Shown: positions 19,807 through 33,049, counted from the first letter of the stretch. The stretch is 64,000 nt of DNA from Geosiphon pyriformis (GCA_016748015.1 JAAOMT010000183.1:507877-571876); one strand, 5' to 3'. Translations and numbers: made by a program. Notes: generated by a model not told the origin, from the sequence alone.

Positions 19807-22800
19807 ATGTCTTCCGCAAGTGTAAGGCAATCAAAAGGAAGAAGACAAGAGTTCAACTCTTTTCAAAACTCCAACTCAAGGTAATTTCGATCCAAGCTCC
19901 TACTTTAAGAGGTTGATGAAACTTCTATTTTTGACCTCTCCAAAGCTTTAAACTCTATTAAATTCATACTTCATTTACCTGTAACAAGCCATACGAATCG
20001 TAATGCCAAGACTAATAAGTGGGCATCTAATAATTCCCAACATCCTGCCAACATACCACCGCGTAATAATCAGTCGATTCCTCCAATACCACCTTCAGGA
20101 ACTGCATCTTCTACCTCTAGTCATAATTTAAACACGTCTTCAATACCTACTGTTTCAAGTACACACAAATCCCTTGAAAATTCTATCCACGAAGAGGCCG
20201 CATCAAAGCATATGCATGATCGCATGTTGTGCTTGCTCGCAAATTTTGTGGTAAGTTGCTTTAAATATTCAAACTATTATTAATGATATCAGTGATCCCT
20301 CGAGTGACATTATAAAATATATATTCTTAGGGTATGACGGTCCAAGTCACTAGTAAGAATGGTAACAAATATGAAGGACTTTTTCACACTGCATCCACAG
20401 AAGGAGAACTTGGCGTGGTGTTGAAATTAGCCCGAAAAGTTTTGACAAAAGCAGAGGAAAAGACAAATAATATTAACAAAGTGATACCTACCTTCATTAT
20501 AATGGCAAAAGATTGTATGGCAATCGAGGCCTCTGGTATCGACTTTTCTGCTTCTGAAAAGAATTATTCATCAGAACGTGAAGGTCTCGTTTTTCTCTTT
20601 TGTTATCTCTTTGTAATATATCTCCATAACTTGAAATTAATATTATTTATTACGTTAATAACAGTATTTCGAACAGATACAGATATCAGTGGCCGTGCAG
20701 AAATACGTGAAAGAGAACTACTCAAATGGAGCCCAGATGAACACGGAGGGGGTGAAGCCATTGGTGGCTTGGAATATCCTTTCTTTATTATTGAAGAAAA
20801 GACTCCTCATTTTTTTGTTTGGTCACATAATGAAGATAATTTCCTTGACTGTTCCATACAGACGACCCGGCTCAAGAAACCGGAAATACAGTCGTTTGGG
20901 ATCAGTTTGTCGCAAATGAGAAACTGTTTGGCCTGAAAACAGATTTCGATGAAGAAATTTATACAACAAAATTGGATCGTTCAAAGGCTGATTTTAAAGA
21001 ACGAGAAAGACAAGCTATCCAATTAGCGAATGAAATTACACGTGTTAGTAAATTTTTAAAGGACTACATGATCTAGAAGAACTTTTTCCTCACTTTCTTG
21101 ATTTAATGAAAAATTGAAGATATTATTGGGATTCTTTTTAACCCATGCAAGACATTCATAGCTATAAAAATTTCGAGCTAGTAATTTCCGATTAAAATTT
21201 TATTTTTATTATAGACATCGACAAACAATGTCCACATGATGGAAGAACGTGGTATCATGGTCGAAGAAAGTCATATGGATGAAGAAGACAGGTTAATATT
21301 TTTTGAAATGTTAAATATATAAATATATTTTCAAATCTTTGGTAAGTTTACATCTATTTATGGCTCTAGATACGGCGCAGTAGTTCGTATCAGGGATACG
21401 AGCAAATATATGCCACCTGCTCTTCGTAAAATACAAGAGCAACAAAACGCAGTAAATGGGAAAAAGTCAGATCCTCCCAAAGAACCAGCCAAAGAGGTCA
21501 AATCGAAGCCTACAGCTCCAGAAGTTAAATCTCTACCTGCATCAGTCCTGGTACAACCCACTCCTCCCATTCAAAAAACCCCACCTTTTAATCTCGCACA
21601 ATATCGAATTTCTCAGGATATAACACAGTTACTCAATACTCATTCCCAAAGGGTAAGAGCATCTGATTTCGTTCTGTTTTCCCTCTGCTTTGCATTTTAA
21701 ATTATTTTCTTTTCCTTATGAAAGAAACATGGTATAGACGCGCGTGGTAAACCTATTGAAGGTAAAAATTTATTTATTTCATGACTGATTTTAAATAGCT
21801 AATAATAATCCTAACTGAATTTATTTCATTTAAACAAGCTCAAATAATGAACACTTTTAAACAATTTGCAAGTAATGAAAAGGAACGGCTTCAACCAAGA
21901 AAACAAGCTATCCTCAGGAAAGAGATGGACGGTAAAGTTGCTGAATTGGCTAAATGGGGTAAAAATTTCAAGGTACCTAGATCATTTTAAAATCTTTGAA
22001 TTTAAAATTAATTTGGCTAATCCCGATTATGTACATCATTATATTACAGTTGAATTCCCCTCTGCCATCAGATTTAATACCCATTCTGACGAAGGATGAA
22101 AGCAAGAGACAACAACTGGCTGCGAAATCCACAAAACCATCAACAGAAAAAGATAAGAACAAAGAAAAAGATAAATCACCAAAAGAAATAATCAAGGAAA
22201 AAGAAAAGGAAAAGGAAAAGGAAAAGGAAAAAGAAAAGGCTCCCACAAATACATTAGAGACGAGGTCAGAGAGTAAAAAGCATGAAATAAAAATCACAGA
22301 AGAAAAAACAAAATTGAACAGCGAGATTATTGAAGCCAAGCCAGTCTCAGATAAAGCCATTCATGAAAAACCTGGTTCTAATCAGACAGAAAAAGTTGCT
22401 ACAGTATTTCCGCCCGGTAAGGTTCCATCAACAACTCCAACTAACTCTCAATTCAAACTTAATGCCAAAGCGTCGGAATGGAGACCTAACCCGAATGCTG
22501 CGACCTTTACTCCGGTATACAATTTGTTTATTATTTATAAATCTGCATCCATCTTAACCAGCTCTGAGCTCATTCATAGCATCCTTTTGTAGACTACTCC
22601 AACCTCTAGTACTGGTGACAAGAGGTCTCCTGGGTCTGTAAGTATGTTCGAATTCTCTTGTGGCTGACGTCAGATTTCGGTAACTCAATATCGTAATCTA
22701 TTCACTTTAGTCACCTTTCTTCGGAAATCGGCAATTAAAAAAGAGTCCAGTCTCTTTAAAAGATAGTTTCAGCCCTTTCCAAAAAGGGAAACCATTACCT

Positions 22801-23871
22801 AATCCTAGTACCATTCGTAAGTTTTTGCTAGCGATAGAATGGGTACCACCAAATTTTATTATTAATGTGGTCTTCAATTTTACATCCAGCCCCCACTTGG
22901 CCATTTGGTCAAAGACCATTTCGACACCAATTTTCAGTTACAAATAGTTTTGAGGAGGATATATATACTCAAGCTGCCGTATCCCAAGGATTTGGATTTA
23001 CAGCATATCCTGTCGCACCACCATTCCGGTATCCTACTGCTACACAATATGTTAGTGTACCACAAATTACAATGCAACAAGGAGGTCCTCTGCCATATAT
23101 GCAACCTGGAGTAGGTTCTAAGCGGCTCATTCAATTGTTATAATAAATTTCTTCAATTTTGACACATTTTTGTATTTTCCTATCAACAGTTTGTACCCAG
23201 CATTCCATTCACCACTCCCCCATTACCAACAAATGGTGCACCTCGTAAGCATTTACTTCTTGATTTATCAGATCTTCATAATAATATGAACCACAATTTA
23301 ACATACTTTTTTGGCAATTTGGAATACATAGCCGCCATGTATAGTCCTCAAATACCCTCAGTGATCCCACCTCGTATGTAAACTTTCCGTAATTTTGTTG
23401 AGTCTTATGCTCTGACTAAAGCTCAAATTTTGATTTTTCATTGGGCAGAGCATTTCAGCACACAAGGATTTCCTTCCCCTGGCCGTTCACCAATGGTCCC
23501 TGCTGGCATTCATCCTCAGATGTATGCTTATCAAAATCCCCACGGTAATAGTCTATGTGATTCCTTTTGTACTATTATTAACTATTAGTAGAAATAACAA
23601 ATTAAATTGTATTTTTATTCTAGCAATGCCGCCCATGATGCGTTATCCACACGAGGGTATGCCTGTTCACGTTCCCCCAAATGGTGTAATGATAGGACAA
23701 CGACCGATAATGATGGAACCACATTATGTCCAACAACCTGAAGGCGCGCCAATGGGTAACAATTAAAATCCCAACCGTGTTTACCTATCCTAAAATTCAT
23801 TGAGGTTTTCTGATTTAAGTTCATTCTCTCAGAAGGCATGCCAGTCTCCGAACCGGCAGCAACACAGTAAT
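19807..23871 (+). CDS. PBP1: Ataxin-2 / Pbp1 homologue (18 exons)
   Basis: Exons: 19807-19880, 19989-20250, 20331-20583, 20665-20751, 20862-21043, 21215-21291, 21370-21652, 21725-21761, 21839-21972, 22050-22514, 22593-22637, 22711-22816, 22890-23110, 23190-23244, 23332-23373, 23449-23544, 23624-23755, 23834-23871. Phases agree and give 862 aa. An Sm-like ataxin-2 domain (about 100-180: MHDRMLCLLANF, GMTVQVTSKNGNKYEGLFH), then FRTDTDISG, the LsmAD domain (about 230-286: YTTKLDRSKADFKERE, AIQLANEI), a KE-repeat region, a PAM2 motif (FKLNAKASEWRP, near 600-618) for poly(A)-binding protein, and a Pro/Met/Gln-rich tail. The family acts in poly(A) control and stress granules. The fourth intron donor is either 20752 or a nearby GTGGCT. 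The last intron may be retained, ending the protein at 23766. Confidence 0.9.
22195..22239 (+). repeat. Purine hexamer repeat encoding Lys-Glu alternation
   Basis: Tandem GAAAAG/GAAAAA units inside the ataxin-2 exon 22050-22514 encode a (KE)n run. The region is low-complexity and probably varies in length between strains. Confidence 0.75.
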
Positions 23872-24162
23872 CCAAAAATCTTTATGACGAACAATATCTT
23901 GGAAACTTTTCATGGGGTATTCATGAGGAGGTTAATTATTTACGAACATTATCCTATTTTTCCGTATAGTAAACCTTATGCTATTTTTTTTGCCCTAAAA
24001 CAAACTTTGCTAATTGGTACCTTGGGTTGCAAAAGCTCTTTAGGCTATTTAGTTAGTTGAAATTCATTCAATTTATAGCTCTTTCGTTAGAAGTAGTGAT
24101 TTCCAATACTTTTACTTGATCGTGGATAGCTTGAGTTATGAAAAACAATCATCGGGATAGGC

Positions 24163-24202
24163 TAGGGTCTCGGGCAGTTGATATTTGTGGCTCGAGACCC
24201 TA
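24163..24202. repeat. Perfect 10-bp inverted repeat (possible stem-loop)
   Basis: TAGGGTCTCG (24163-24172) and CGAGACCCTA (24193-24202) are exact reverse complements around a 20-base loop. It lies in the spacer between the convergent ataxin-2 and RPL12 genes, about 290 bases after the ataxin-2 stop. It could act in transcription or 3' ends, or be a relic. The rest of the spacer (23872-24640) shows nothing else. Confidence 0.6.
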
Positions 24203-24640
24203 ACGATTTTCTCATAGGAAATAGGGATTCGGTTTTTTTTTTGCGATATCTTTCGGACCTACCGGCAAAAGTTTGTAGTTAAACTTGTTTCGAAGGCGGA
24301 TTGGAGAATGATGAAAAATTTTGGAAGAATTCAGCTCATTTAAAGCAGTTGAGAAAATAAAAACCAAGTGCTACCATTTCACATCTCTGAATGTATTTTC
24401 TCGTATCATTAGGTACGTTAGAAAAGTCCATTTAATATTTGGAAAACTAGTGATTCAGGATGAATTCGAACAAATTTAGTTGATTGTTTTTCTGCGAATA
24501 CTGGCATTTTGGTTGTACTCTCTTGCTGTTTTAATCAAGTCTAATTTTTGGAATTTGATATTTTACAATTTGTTATGAAAGTTACTCAAGAACTGATGCA
24601 GAAAAAACAATTGTAATATAGGTAAAAATTAACTGGAAAG

Positions 24641-25631
24641 CTACTCGTCAGGAACTGTACAACAGAAGATTCAGGATGTTAATATAGGTATCAAACTTAG
24701 GGACTTTTGAATTTTTTGAAGTCCTACCTTCAATTTCCCCCGATTCAAGTTTATCCGAGATTTCTCGAGGACTTTCCCTTTGGTTTTCAATCAAATTAAT
24801 TAATACATCTTTACCATTGAAAATCAAGTGATTTTAAAATCAATTTCGACACTCACCCATCAACAGTACAACCAACGCTATTACATGTGCCCAAAATTTC
24901 TTTGACAGTCCCTTTTAATGTTTGGGCGAAAGACTTGAACCGCATGATACGTGCAATCTCGATCACTTCATCGAGTGTAATATTACCGCTGTGCTTGATA
25001 TTTTTCTCCTTCTTACGGTCACGCGGCGGCTCTTTCAAAGCCCGAATAACTAAGGAGGAAGCACTGGGTACCACAGAGACAGCGGCTTGACGGTTCTGGA
25101 TCGTTAGCTGCACGGTAACTCGGAGACCTTTCCAGTCGGCGGTAGCTTTAGCGATGTCTTCACCGACTTTTTTAGGTGCCTATTATTATGAGATTTCGTA
25201 ATTAGTAATGGTCATTGAGAATTACTGCATCTATGATGCAATTTGATTTCATCACGAATAAGAAGCAATTTTCAATGCACTTATTTAACTGCAAAAATAT
25301 AAGCAATCCAGAAACACCATTTATTCTGATTGGCCGTAAAAACTTACCAAACCAAGAGGGCCAATTTTAGGAGCAAGGGCAGAAGAAGCGCCAACTTCCC
25401 CACCAGTAGCCCTTAAGTAGATGATCTATAAAAAGAAAGGAAACAGCTTAAGAGCAAAGGCGGGTAGTGAAAGAATGCAAGTATAAAACCCTCTCGTTTC
25501 TCGGTATACCTTAATTTCACTGGGGTCTACCCAATTTCATAATGAAAAATAAGGAGAAAATCTTAAGCGATTAAATAATGTAGTTAGGAGCCAACTTCAA
25601 AAACCTCATACATACCGACCTTGACTGGCAT
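24641..25631 (-). CDS. RPL12: 60S ribosomal protein L12 (uL11)
   Basis: Minus-strand exons: 25631-25616, 25526-25510, 25425-25348, 25179-24857, 24777-24728, 24654-24641, giving 165 aa, the length of yeast Rpl12. The protein starts MPVKVDPSEIK, continues [20 protein letters not shown] and [18 protein letters not shown], and ends [28 protein letters not shown] (quoted in parts). uL11 forms the base of the ribosomal stalk with 28S rRNA and the P-proteins. Three exons are tiny (16, 17 and 14 nt). The first, with the ATG followed by four codons and one base, is typical for fungal ribosomal-protein genes. The last two exons are easily missed because the frame meets a TGA at 24853. Confidence 0.95.
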
Positions 25632-26507
25632 TGTCGAAAAGTTCTATCGCGAGTAAACGCAAAAATTTTTTTTATCAAATATTGTTTCTTCATGGTCTTA
25701 AATACACGTCACCACACTACACTAAAATAACGTGATATCACGCCTGTAAAAAGTTTTGGCCTAAAAAACCAAGCCATTTCTTTCTAACTTTATAGTTAAG
25801 TTTTAAAATATAAGTTGCAAATAACTTGTATTTAAATTTTGTAATATTGTAGTTCTTAAAAAAATAATTGTTAATTTAATTTTAATATATTTGTAAAATA
25901 TAATAATATTGTTATTAATTAATGTGTTAATTTTTAGAAAAATACCAAATATTATTAAAATTTTCATTAACTTTTTAATATATTATAAAAATACTAGTTT
26001 TAATAATTATTACTTTGAATAAATCTTAATTAGTGTGTTAATTTTTAGAAAAACACCAAATATTGCAATATACTATTGTTTATTTCAAGTCGTTTAATGT
26101 GATTATAACTGTTTTGTTTGCTAATTAGTTTAATAATAAATAATAAAATTAAAATTCTTTTTTTTATTAATTATTAAAAATTTATTGCTTTTTATAATAT
26201 GTTTAAAACCAAGTTGGTCAATTTTTTTTCTGGTTATATTGTTTTTAAAATCAACAAATTGGTTTTTAAATATGTGATTATATTTGTTTTATTTTTTAAT
26301 TATTTGACAATTAAAATATTTAATTAAAATATTTAATTATTAAATTTATAATTAACAAAATTAGTATATTAAAAAAAATTATACCTATTAAAAATCAATA
26401 TTTTTTTAAATGTTAAAGTTTTAATTGTTTGGTTTTTAATTATATTTTTTTTTTAAAATTTTTATTAACAATTTAATAAGAAAAAAATTAAAAATATAAA
26501 ATTTATT
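25632..26507. other. Promoter side of RPL12, then very AT-rich DNA
   Basis: The first about 110 bases keep normal composition and should contain the RPL12 promoter. From about 25740 the DNA is almost pure A/T with no open frame and no recognisable repeat. Confidence 0.5.
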
Positions 26508-27960
26508 ATTATTATTATTATTTTATTATAAGATTTATGAGTGAAGTCCAACTGCTATCTAGTACATAGATCCAAATTAAGTGGCTCAAACTAAATACAG
26601 CTCATACTTTTATTACATATGGCTGGTCACTTGAGCCAGACAAGACAACACTACACATTTATACTAACAAGTAGAATACTATTCAAACCAGAAAAGAAAT
26701 AACACATTCTACATCTACCAAAATTAACAGCAAAAAATTCCACAACACCAAGCATACAAATCACTTCATTTAACAACATAAATACTATACAGCAAAACAA
26801 GTCCAAAACCATATCATTATCTTTGATTAAACCAGTCTTCTTTATATTTATCTTATATTTAAACCTAATAAGCCACATCTTAATGTGATGCAATTTTACC
26901 ACAAATCTTATGTATTTGACAAGTGCCAAAGCAGTTTTTTTTTTTTCAAAAACCAAAACAGTTTTAGCAAACCAATTCTTTAACACAAAATCTTTGCAAA
27001 TTATAGTGTACAGACTCATATCTAAAGAACACATTGAAAGCAAATACAAAATAACAAAAGTAAACAAGCAAAAAAGATCTGTCAATGACATCTATCTCTT
27101 AATAGCTTTAGCCAAAATGTTTTTATGGAAACCAATATTATCAAAGCAAATAAAAATGTGGTTAAACAATTTTACTTCACCATACAGTAAGCATAACACT
27201 TCAGAATAACTTTTGTTATATAATCTCTTTCTAACTACTATTAGCAGTTGTCTATATATTGTTTTCATTATATATGTACACAAATTAGCTAATCTTCTAC
27301 TAGTAAATTCAGAAAACATGTACAAGTCAGGTTGCCAAATCTTTGTAGTGGTAGTTTAATTTATTTCTCTAATTATAAAACTCAAAATTACATTATAACC
27401 AGAACCAGCTTTCCAATAAACACAGCAAATTGACCAATACAAATCACAAATAAAATAACAAGTATTATTAAACACAACAGTATTTTCAACAATCAGAAAC
27501 CATTTCTGAATTCCAACTAGCAAAAAAAAGAAGTAAAAATGGCCTCACCAGCCAATATATTAGTCTTAACATTATCTGAAACCCCTAAATGTTCTTTAAC
27601 TTTTACTCACTTAACCAAAATGTCTTTATCCCTAATAAAATTGGCTATATGTAATCTCTTAATCCAATATTGACTGTAAAAGTTAAGCACTACAAACAAA
27701 GTCTCAGATACACAAGTGTTAATTACAAATTGGTTGTTTAAATACAAAATCACAGCACATAAAGATAGAACACATTCCAAAGCCAAAGCAACAGCTTATA
27801 ATTCAACCAAAGTAGAAAACAAAAGCCCAAATACTTTAATCTTAATACTCACATCTATAATTGAAAAATAAGCAGCCATCTTATTTATCATCTTAACAGA
27901 ACCAACATCTTTTAAGGACTTAATTATTATGTTTTAACTAATATACTAAATTATATAAAA
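26508..27960 (-). pseudogene. LINE 3' fragment: RNase H and C-terminal zinc region, with (AAT)n tail
   Basis: Minus-strand reading gives RNase H pieces (KMAAYFSIIDVSIK, VALALECVL, YLNNQFVINTC, WIKRLHIANFI, KVKEHLGVSDN), then RKRLYNKSYSEVLCLL, and the C-terminal stretch CKDFVLKNWFAKTVLVFEKK to YFFSGLNSILLVSINV. These match the LINE at 56.6-58.6 kb throughout. The element ends in reversed (AAT)n (26508-26525) instead of poly(A). The start is lost at about 27960. Stops are frequent. Confidence 0.82.
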
Positions 27961-29689
27961 CAACTTTTATTAGAAAGTCAAATATCATATAATTTTATTA
28001 GAAAAAATCAATAAAAAATTCTTTTATTATTTGTTTTAATTATTATTTTATAATATTGTTTTATTGATTTTACTAAATTAATTAAGATAGATTTAGAAAT
28101 ATTTTATTACTTTTTTCTTATAAATCTTTCTAATTCATTATGATTTTGAAATCTTTTTTTTTATATTTTTTTTAACAATAGTTCAAAGATTTTTTATTGA
28201 GTTTAAATTAGAACTATTAAATAATTATTTTAATAAATTAGTTATATTCTTAACAATAAACTTTTTAACAAGTTTGCTAATATGTTTAAAATCATTATTT
28301 TGTTAAAATTACCAATTATTCTTTAATATTGTTCTAATTTCAGATAAGTGGTTACAAAAAATATTTATATAAAATTAAGTATTTATTATTTAAACAAAAC
28401 AATCTAAATTATTTTTTTTTTATAAAAACTTTTTTATGTAAAATTTTTTTTTGATTTTTAAGCATATAATAAATTAGTTAAGTATCTTTATGTTAATATT
28501 TTACTGTTTTAAAAAAATTAAAAAGATGTTTTATTAATAAAAACTGTTTTTTTTATTGTTATTTAAGTATTTTTTGGTTTATTTTATATATTTTTGCTTA
28601 TGTTTTTTAGTTAGCATTGAAATTATCTTAAAAATTTTTTTTTTATAATTAAATTAAATAAATAATTTTAAATAGTAATATAAAAAACATTTATTCTCTT
28701 TTTAGCCAACTTTATTGTTAAATATTTAAATAAAACTAAAAAATCTTTATAAATAATCTGCTTTAATACTTTTAAAGAATTTTTCATAATTTTTCTTGGC
28801 TAACTATTATTATTTGTATGCTTTATTGTTTATTTTTTTTGAGTTTTTTAAGAATATTATAAATTGTAAAAAAAATATATTTGTTTTATTCTATATTTCT
28901 TTTATCTTTTATATTTTTGTTTTTAAAAATATAATATAACTTGCTATTGTATTTTTTGCTTTAAAGTTAGTATTTTAAAAACAACTTTTAAAAAAACTAT
29001 TAATTAATATGTAAAAAAATGTTTTTAAAGTTTAATTACTTATCTAATATTTTGTTTTTATTGTTATTAATAAAAAAAACAAAAATTATAATAAATAAAA
29101 AATAGTCAATAGCAGAATAAAAGATTAATAAAAACATATAATATTAGAAATTTCAGAAATACCAGTAAAAATTTCAGAAATACTGGTAAAAATATTAAAA
29201 ATTTCAGAAATATCAAAAATTTTAACAATAACTTAAAAAAATTTTAAGAATCTTATATTATAAAAATTTATATATATATAATAAAAGTATTAAAAGTCAA
29301 AAAACAAACAATTTTACTTTAAAATCAGTTTAATTATTTTTACTTTAATAAATATAAATAATAAAAATATTAATAAATTTTATTTTATTTATTAATTAAT
29401 AAAATTATTTTATTAAAATTCACATTATAATTATATAAATATTATTAGTATTTATTATAGTTATATAATAATACTAAAATAATAGCTCTTAATTATAACT
29501 ATTAACAGAATATTGATTATTACTTTTTTATTTTATTATTATTATTATTATTTTGGTTAAGTTTACTAATTAATTTTAAAAAAATTATTAAGATTATAAT
29601 ATTAAAAATTATTTAATAAAAAATATTAGAAAAAAATATAATTATAATTAAAAAATTAAGATTAGTTATTAAAAAAATACAAATACTAA
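27961..29689. other. Very AT-rich DNA with a trace of a decayed LTR
   Basis: No open frame. Around 29480-29690 the order AATAGCTCTTAATTATAACTATTAACAG, a T-rich stretch and TTTACTAATTAATTTT tracks the U5 part of family A LTRs at low similarity. This suggests a very old LTR next to the LINE start. Confidence 0.4.
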
Positions 29690-29865
29690 AATAAACTGAT
29701 TACTATACTGAGAAAAATAAAAATTTTTTTCTCTTGTCAATCTCTTGGCCATAATAAAAGTGAAAGATTTTTTGAAAAATTAACTTTTTTTTTCTCTTTT
29801 TCTCTTTGTTTCCTTTGGTTATTTCTTTTAACACACCTTCTTTTGTTGTGATAGAACTAGTAAAC

Positions 29866-30813
29866 ATGTCTATTAGTAGTTCTAGTTCTGGTTTGATTGG
29901 TTTAGAAACCTGCTTAAACACCAAAAAAAAATGTGTAAAGAGCATATACTTTTACAATATATTTTATAAAAAGCTAAAAAAGCTTAAAGTTGATAATAAT
30001 ATAATTAACTTGTTTGCTGGCTCTCTATACTTGAAGGATATTGGTAGTTCTAGTACTAAATCTGTGGTATCATGGGGAAGTAATGTTAATAATATTGCAA
30101 ATAGTATTAGTGGTCTTTCAGATGTAAAAAATATAAGAAACATAATTGCAAAGAAAACAAGTTATGTAAATTTAGATGTTTTTGTGGACAATAAAAATAT
30201 AGATAAAGTCACACTAAAAAAAACTTGCACTTGGACATATATGTTGAGCCACTCACTAAAGGCATTTTTGTTTAATAATATAAGTAATGATAATGATGTT
30301 TTGGTGTTTTTGTCTCTTAAATTTATTGGCTCTAAACAGTTGTTATTAGTTAAATTATATGTTTTGGAAAAGCAAAACTTCAAGCCAGTTAAATTGTTTG
30401 CTTTGAATGTTAATCTGTCTGCTGTGCTTGGCAGAACTAATAGTAATAATTTAATTACTATAAAAAAGATTTTTTATTACATTGATGGTTTTGGAAAGGC
30501 TTTTACTTTTTTAAAATTTTCAGACATTATTAGATTTATCTTTACATCTGAATTGAGTTTAGGCAGAGCCAAGAAAATGACTATTAGTAAGAAAATCTTG
30601 GTGAATGAGGATGTTAGGAAACAAAACAATTATTCAGATTGGGAAATAATTGTCAAAAAAATCTCAGTAAATTTTTCCAAATCAGCAGTAGAATTGGTCT
30701 TTTCCAAATTTGATAATATTGTTTTAATTAAAATACAATTGATTGGTCTTTGGCAAAAGGCTTTGGTAAAGTTTGAATCATTAAATATTGTCAATTTGGT
30801 TGCTTCTAAATAG
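29866..30813 (+). pseudogene. LINE ORF1 with RRM-like domain
   Basis: 315 codons are open from ATG 29866 to TAG 30811. Markers are KKTSYVNLDVFVDN, FLSLKFIGSKQLL, FKPVKLFALNVNLSAVLGRTN, SELSLGRAKKM, then an RRM-like segment: WEIIVKKISVNFSKSAVELVFSKF and LIGLWQKALVKFES. ORF1 proteins of this class bind element RNA. The frame continues past the stop, with interruptions, to about 31700, including a damaged CCHC region (KQFGHVFGMC, near 31150). An ATG 60 bases upstream (29806) is in frame but lies in the T-rich leader. Confidence 0.78.
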
Positions 30814-31769
30814 TCAGTTCTTATAGAAAAAAATTCTGTATATGTGGCTTTGGTGATTAATGATAAATAGTTGTGAGTATTCAAAGATTTACATTAAGCT
30901 TTGCTATATACTTTACCAGTTGGCACTATTACTTATAATTTTTTTGGTTTGTTAAAGTCATATGGTAAGAAAAGTTGTTTTATTGGCTGCAATTTTAGTT
31001 CATATGTATATGACAGATGTGCTATAATTTTGTTTTGCTAATAAGATGTTCAAAATTACTACTATTGGTTTTGTTTCAGTTTTCAAGAATGTGAATTTGT
31101 GCTGAACTGATTTCTTTTTGGCTTGTTGTATATAGTATAAACAATTTGGTCATGTTTTTGGTATGTGTTTAATGAATAAAAATTCAGATAATCATGGTAA
31201 ATATGTAGTCAGTTCTCAAAATTAGTTTTGTTTAGCAAATATATATAAAAAAAAACAAGTGCCAATAGCTCATCCAGTTTTATTTAAAGACAAAACTTGA
31301 GCTTAAATTGCTAGTAATCTCATTTTTTATGTGATATCCTTAATTTTTTCTGGTACTGGTTTATCTTTGAACACAAAACCTTTCCTGTTAAAATTTTTGA
31401 ATATAAGTAATAAGTTTGTTACTTTTAAGTAGAATCTTATCAACTTCATAAAACAAGTTGATAAACTAACTAAGAAGTTAAATATACTTGGGCCAATAGT
31501 TTCTCAGCCTAATCCTGAATGTCAATTATTGGTAACTTCTTCATTACAAAATTTAGGGGCAGATATAGTAATAAATAAAAATTTGGGTGTGGTTACTAGT
31601 AGTAAAACTGTTGTGAAAGCAGTAGTTCTTAATTAATTGTTTATTTCAAAGTTAAAGAAAAATATGAAAAATCTGTTAGCTATTATTATGAGCCTAATAA
31701 CCAAAGTAGAAAATTTTAGTTTGGGTGTAAAAAATCTTTCTTCTTAATAATAGATTTGGTATAAAAAAT

Positions 31770-32495
31770 TGCTACTTGTAATATTAAAAGTTTTAATGTC
31801 TTTGTCAAATAAAAAGATATTATTCATTGGTATATGAATTTAGATAATATGATTTCTATTATTACTAAAACAAAATTGAGATCTAATATTAAGCTGTGGA
31901 TTATAAATAAGTTTGGTGGAGTTTGGATTTTTACTTTTGGTTTGAAGAAGAGTTTTTTAAGTGCTAGTGTTGCCATAATTATAAATAGCTTTCTAGCTTA
32001 ACATGTTTCAAAGGTAGATAAAATTTCAGATTGATTGATTTTAATATGCTTTTCATTTAAAAACAAGCTCTTAGTTATAATTCTGGATTTATATACTGGT
32101 GCATTTGTTGGTACACAGTTTGGCTAAGCTTTTAATATTAATTTTATAATCTCTAAAGCAGTCAATTCTAGCTTTTTTGTGGTTTTGGGTGGTAATTTTA
32201 ATAATAATAAATCCAAAAAGAGTGTAAATTTCAAGTTTTGTTTGAATTTGGATCTGGTTAATATATTTGTTGAGCATTTATTGGCTAAAGCTTCTACTTG
32301 AAACAATTTTAGGAAGACTGTAAAAGTGTTGGATTTTATTTTTGTGAATAAAAATCTAATATTTGCAGTTGTATATCATAAGATTAATTTTGTGTTAAAA
32401 TATTTTAATACAGATTATAAGGCAGTTTCAGTATCAATTGGTTTGAACAGTCTTCTGAATATTTATCTTAGTAGTATTTATAAACAAACTAATAA
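31770..32495 (+). pseudogene. LINE ORF2 endonuclease domain
   Basis: The exonuclease-endonuclease-phosphatase fold is recognised from ATCNIK-like at the start (near 31780), IITKTKL (E changed to K), VVLGGNFNNN (GGDFN motif with Asp changed to Asn), LDFIFVNKNL, and YFNTDYKAVSVSIGL (SDH motif changed to TDY). It nicks target DNA to prime reverse transcription. Three catalytic positions are altered and stops occur, so it is dead. Confidence 0.75.
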
Positions 32496-33049
32496 GAATT
32501 AGTAAAAGTTTAAGCTAAAAAATACAGATAATGTCAAGTAGATACGATTTAAAGAGCAATTTTTTAATAAGTTGCTGGCAAATTCAAATGTGTTTGAGAA
32601 GACAAAAAGCTGTGATAACTTGGATATAATGTAAAAGATGCTAAGAAAAACTATAGTACAAGTTGCTAATGTAATGTTTTCTAAACATTGATATAGTAAA
32701 TATAATTGTTTAAAAAACAAACAGTTTTTGAAGTTTTTTAAATTAAAACTGCTTATTGTAAAAATTGTGAAGAAATAAAATTTTGGAAATCAGTTGGAAT
32801 TTAATTGTCTTTTTGGTGTTTAATTAACTATTGATAATATAAAAACATCTATAATTACTGACATGATTCAAAATAGTATAAGTTCAATAGAATTGGTTAA
32901 GCATTTGTTAATAGTAAGAAAGAGGTATCAAAAATCTATATATTATGAAATAAAAGCTTCTAAAAATATAGCTATTAAAAAGACAATTAAACATTACATA
33001 GAAAATTTCTGTTTTAATAAAAAGTGAATAATAAAAAACATTTTGAAAA

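Noticed and set aside
26910-27209. 99-codon plus-strand frame
   Set aside because: Antisense shadow of the LINE C-terminal region on the minus strand.
29866-30813. 315-codon open frame as a possible new host gene
   Set aside because: Its RRM-like part, neighbours (endonuclease, RT) and the related scrap at 12280-12580 show it is LINE ORF1.
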